A stretch of DNA of 6,557 nucleotides from JBCBSS01 sp039819065 (lineage in GTDB: Bacteria; Bacteroidota; Bacteroidia; Cytophagales; Cyclobacteriaceae): assembly GCA_039819065.1 (NCBI GenBank), contig JBCBSS010000236.1, forward strand, positions 1 through 6,557. Reading direction: 5' to 3'. The notes under the pieces are model-generated. The model ran no database searches, was not told where the DNA came from, and saw only the letters and a program-made list of their open reading frames with translations. Positions 6,089 to 6,557 of the stretch are shown one piece after another (position 1 is the first letter of the stretch; every line of letters starts with the position of its first letter). Position numbers and translations under genes: made by a program.

Positions 6089-6358
6089 ATGGCAAGAGAA
6101 TCAATAAAGGCCAGAGAGAGAAAAAGAGAAAAGCTTGTAGCTAAATACGCTGCCAAAAGAGCAGCCTTAAAAGAGGCTGGAGATTACGCAGGATTGGACA
6201 AGTTACCGCGAAATGCCTCCCCAGTACGTTTGCATAATAGATGTAAAGTTACTGGCAGACCTAAAGGATATATAAGAAAATTTGGTATTTCAAGAGTTAC
6301 CTTTAGAGAAATGGCATCCCAAGGAAAGATTCCTGGTGTGACTAAAGCTAGCTGGTAA
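6089..6358 (+). CDS. rpsN: 30S ribosomal protein S14, zinc-independent type
   Basis: S14 assembles late into the 30S head, near S3, S10 and S19. The product is 89 residues, intermediate between the 61-residue zinc-binding form and the 101-residue E. coli form. It starts MARESIKARERKR and has the conserved RCKVTGRPKGYIRKFGISR (51-69) and a C-terminal PGVTKASW. Only one cysteine is present (Cys52), so the two CxxC pairs of zinc-binding S14 are absent and the protein should not need zinc. It starts 6 nt after rplE with no Shine-Dalgarno. It is the last gene before the 79-nt gap containing a second promoter. Confidence 0.97.
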   Translation: MARESIKARERKREKLVAKYAAKRAALKEAGDYAGLDKLPRNASPVRLHNRCKVTGRPKGYIRKFGISRVTFREMASQGKIPGVTKASW

Positions 6359-6365
6359 AAAAGAC

Positions 6366-6396
6366 TTTGAATATATTAGAGATTATTGTAAATTTG
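6366..6396 (+). promoter_or_regulatory. Promoter P2 upstream of rpsH, Bacteroidota type
   Basis: Seen: a -33 box TTTG at 6366-6369, a 19-nt spacer, and a -7 box TAAATTTG at 6389-6396, an exact TAnnTTTG match. The spacing and the CAG after the -7 box are the same as in P1. The predicted start is near 6401-6403, leaving a leader of about 35 nt before rpsH. This would give rpsH and the genes beyond it a transcript of their own, in addition to any read-through from rpsN. A second transcription start inside the spc cluster is inferred from sequence only. Confidence 0.8.
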
Positions 6397-6422
6397 CAGG
6401 CCGTTTTAACGGGCTGCATTTT
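6395..6422 (+). terminator. GC-rich hairpin with short T-run between rpsN and rpsH
   Basis: The arms TGCAGGCCGTT (6395-6405) and AACGGGCTGCA (6408-6418) pair with a single G-G mismatch and a 2-nt loop, or a larger loop if the inner T-A pairs open. TTTT follows at 6419-6422, then ATAAATTT. This resembles a weak intrinsic terminator for transcripts arriving from rpsN. The left arm overlaps the -7 box and probable start point of P2, so P2 transcripts would lack much of the left arm and could not form the full stem. It could instead be a leader element or processing site. Confidence 0.45.
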
Positions 6423-6437
6423 ATAAATTTAATAGAT

Positions 6438-6557
6438 ATGACAGATCCAATAGCAGATTACCTTACTAGGTTGAGAAACGCTATAAAAGCCAGCCATAGA
6501 GTGGTAGAAATACCTGCTTCTAATATAAAGAAAGAGATTACCAAAGTGTTGTTCGAC
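6438..6557 (+). CDS. rpsH: 30S ribosomal protein S8, N-terminal part (cut by window edge)
   Basis: S8 is a primary-binding protein of the central domain of 16S rRNA and, in E. coli, the repressor of the spc operon. The first 40 codons are present and remain open to the window end. The family usually has about 130 residues. The product starts MTDPIADYLTRLRNAIKASH, the classic S8 N-terminus, followed by VVEIPASNIKKEITKVLF. The ATG at 6438 is preceded by A/T-rich sequence without a Shine-Dalgarno. The conserved order after rpsN supports the call. Confidence 0.95.
   Translation, partial: MTDPIADYLTRLRNAIKASHRVVEIPASNIKKEITKVLFD

Noticed and set aside
6225..6232. TACGTTTG, a match to the -7 box, inside rpsN.
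   Set aside because: No -33 box lies at 17-23 nt upstream, and the sequence encodes conserved S14 residues (VRLHN).
1..6557. Search for mobile elements, CRISPR repeats, tRNA genes, toxin or defence genes, or an unknown gene inserted in the cluster.
   Set aside because: The ribosomal gene order is unbroken, gaps are at most 88 nt, and I saw no direct-repeat array, transposase frame or tRNA-like fold.

Overview
The window is a contiguous block of a bacterial S10-spc ribosomal protein cluster, all on the + strand: rplC-rplD-rplW-rplB-rpsS-rplV-rpsC-rplP-rpmC-rpsQ-rplN-rplX-rplE-rpsN, then the first 40 codons of rpsH, which runs off the right edge. The expected upstream neighbour (rpsJ in most bacteria) is not recognisable in the first 88 bases.

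The organism is most likely a member of the Bacteroidota, perhaps the Cytophaga side of the phylum, though that finer placement is only an impression from protein similarity. Four things support the phylum. The two longest non-coding gaps each hold a promoter of the Bacteroidota form TTTG-N19-TAnnTTTG. Nearly all start codons lack a Shine-Dalgarno sequence. L4 and L2 carry variants typical of the phylum (STKKLKKQKGTGTARAG in L4, DHPMGGGEGR in L2). S14 is the 89-residue type without zinc ligands. The DNA is AT-rich, uses many AGA/AGG arginine codons, and ends its genes with TAA (11) or TAG (3), never TGA.

Layout: positions 1-88 hold promoter P1 and a structured leader for rplC. Positions 89-3862 hold eight tightly packed genes (L3, L4, L23, L2, S19, L22, S3 preceded by no more than 14 nt each, with one 1-nt overlap). 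A 55-nt gap at 3863-3917 contains a perfect 16-bp palindrome and a tiny ORF ending two bases before rplP. Positions 3918-6358 hold L16, L29, S17, L14, L24, L5 and S14, with an 8-nt overlap between rplX and rplE. A 79-nt gap at 6359-6437 holds a second promoter P2 overlapped by a GC-rich hairpin, then rpsH begins.

The products act together in the two ribosomal subunits. L2, L3, L4, L14 and L16 surround or support the peptidyl transferase centre and factor-binding face. L4 and L22 line the exit tunnel, and L23, L24 and L29 surround its opening. L5 contacts the central protuberance and tRNA. S3, S14 and S19 belong to the 30S head, while S8 and S17 bind early in the body of 16S rRNA. The coding content is ordinary housekeeping. 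I found no new enzymatic, defence or mobile system; the points worth attention are regulatory: two near-identical promoters, the hairpin fused to P2, and the palindrome before rplP.
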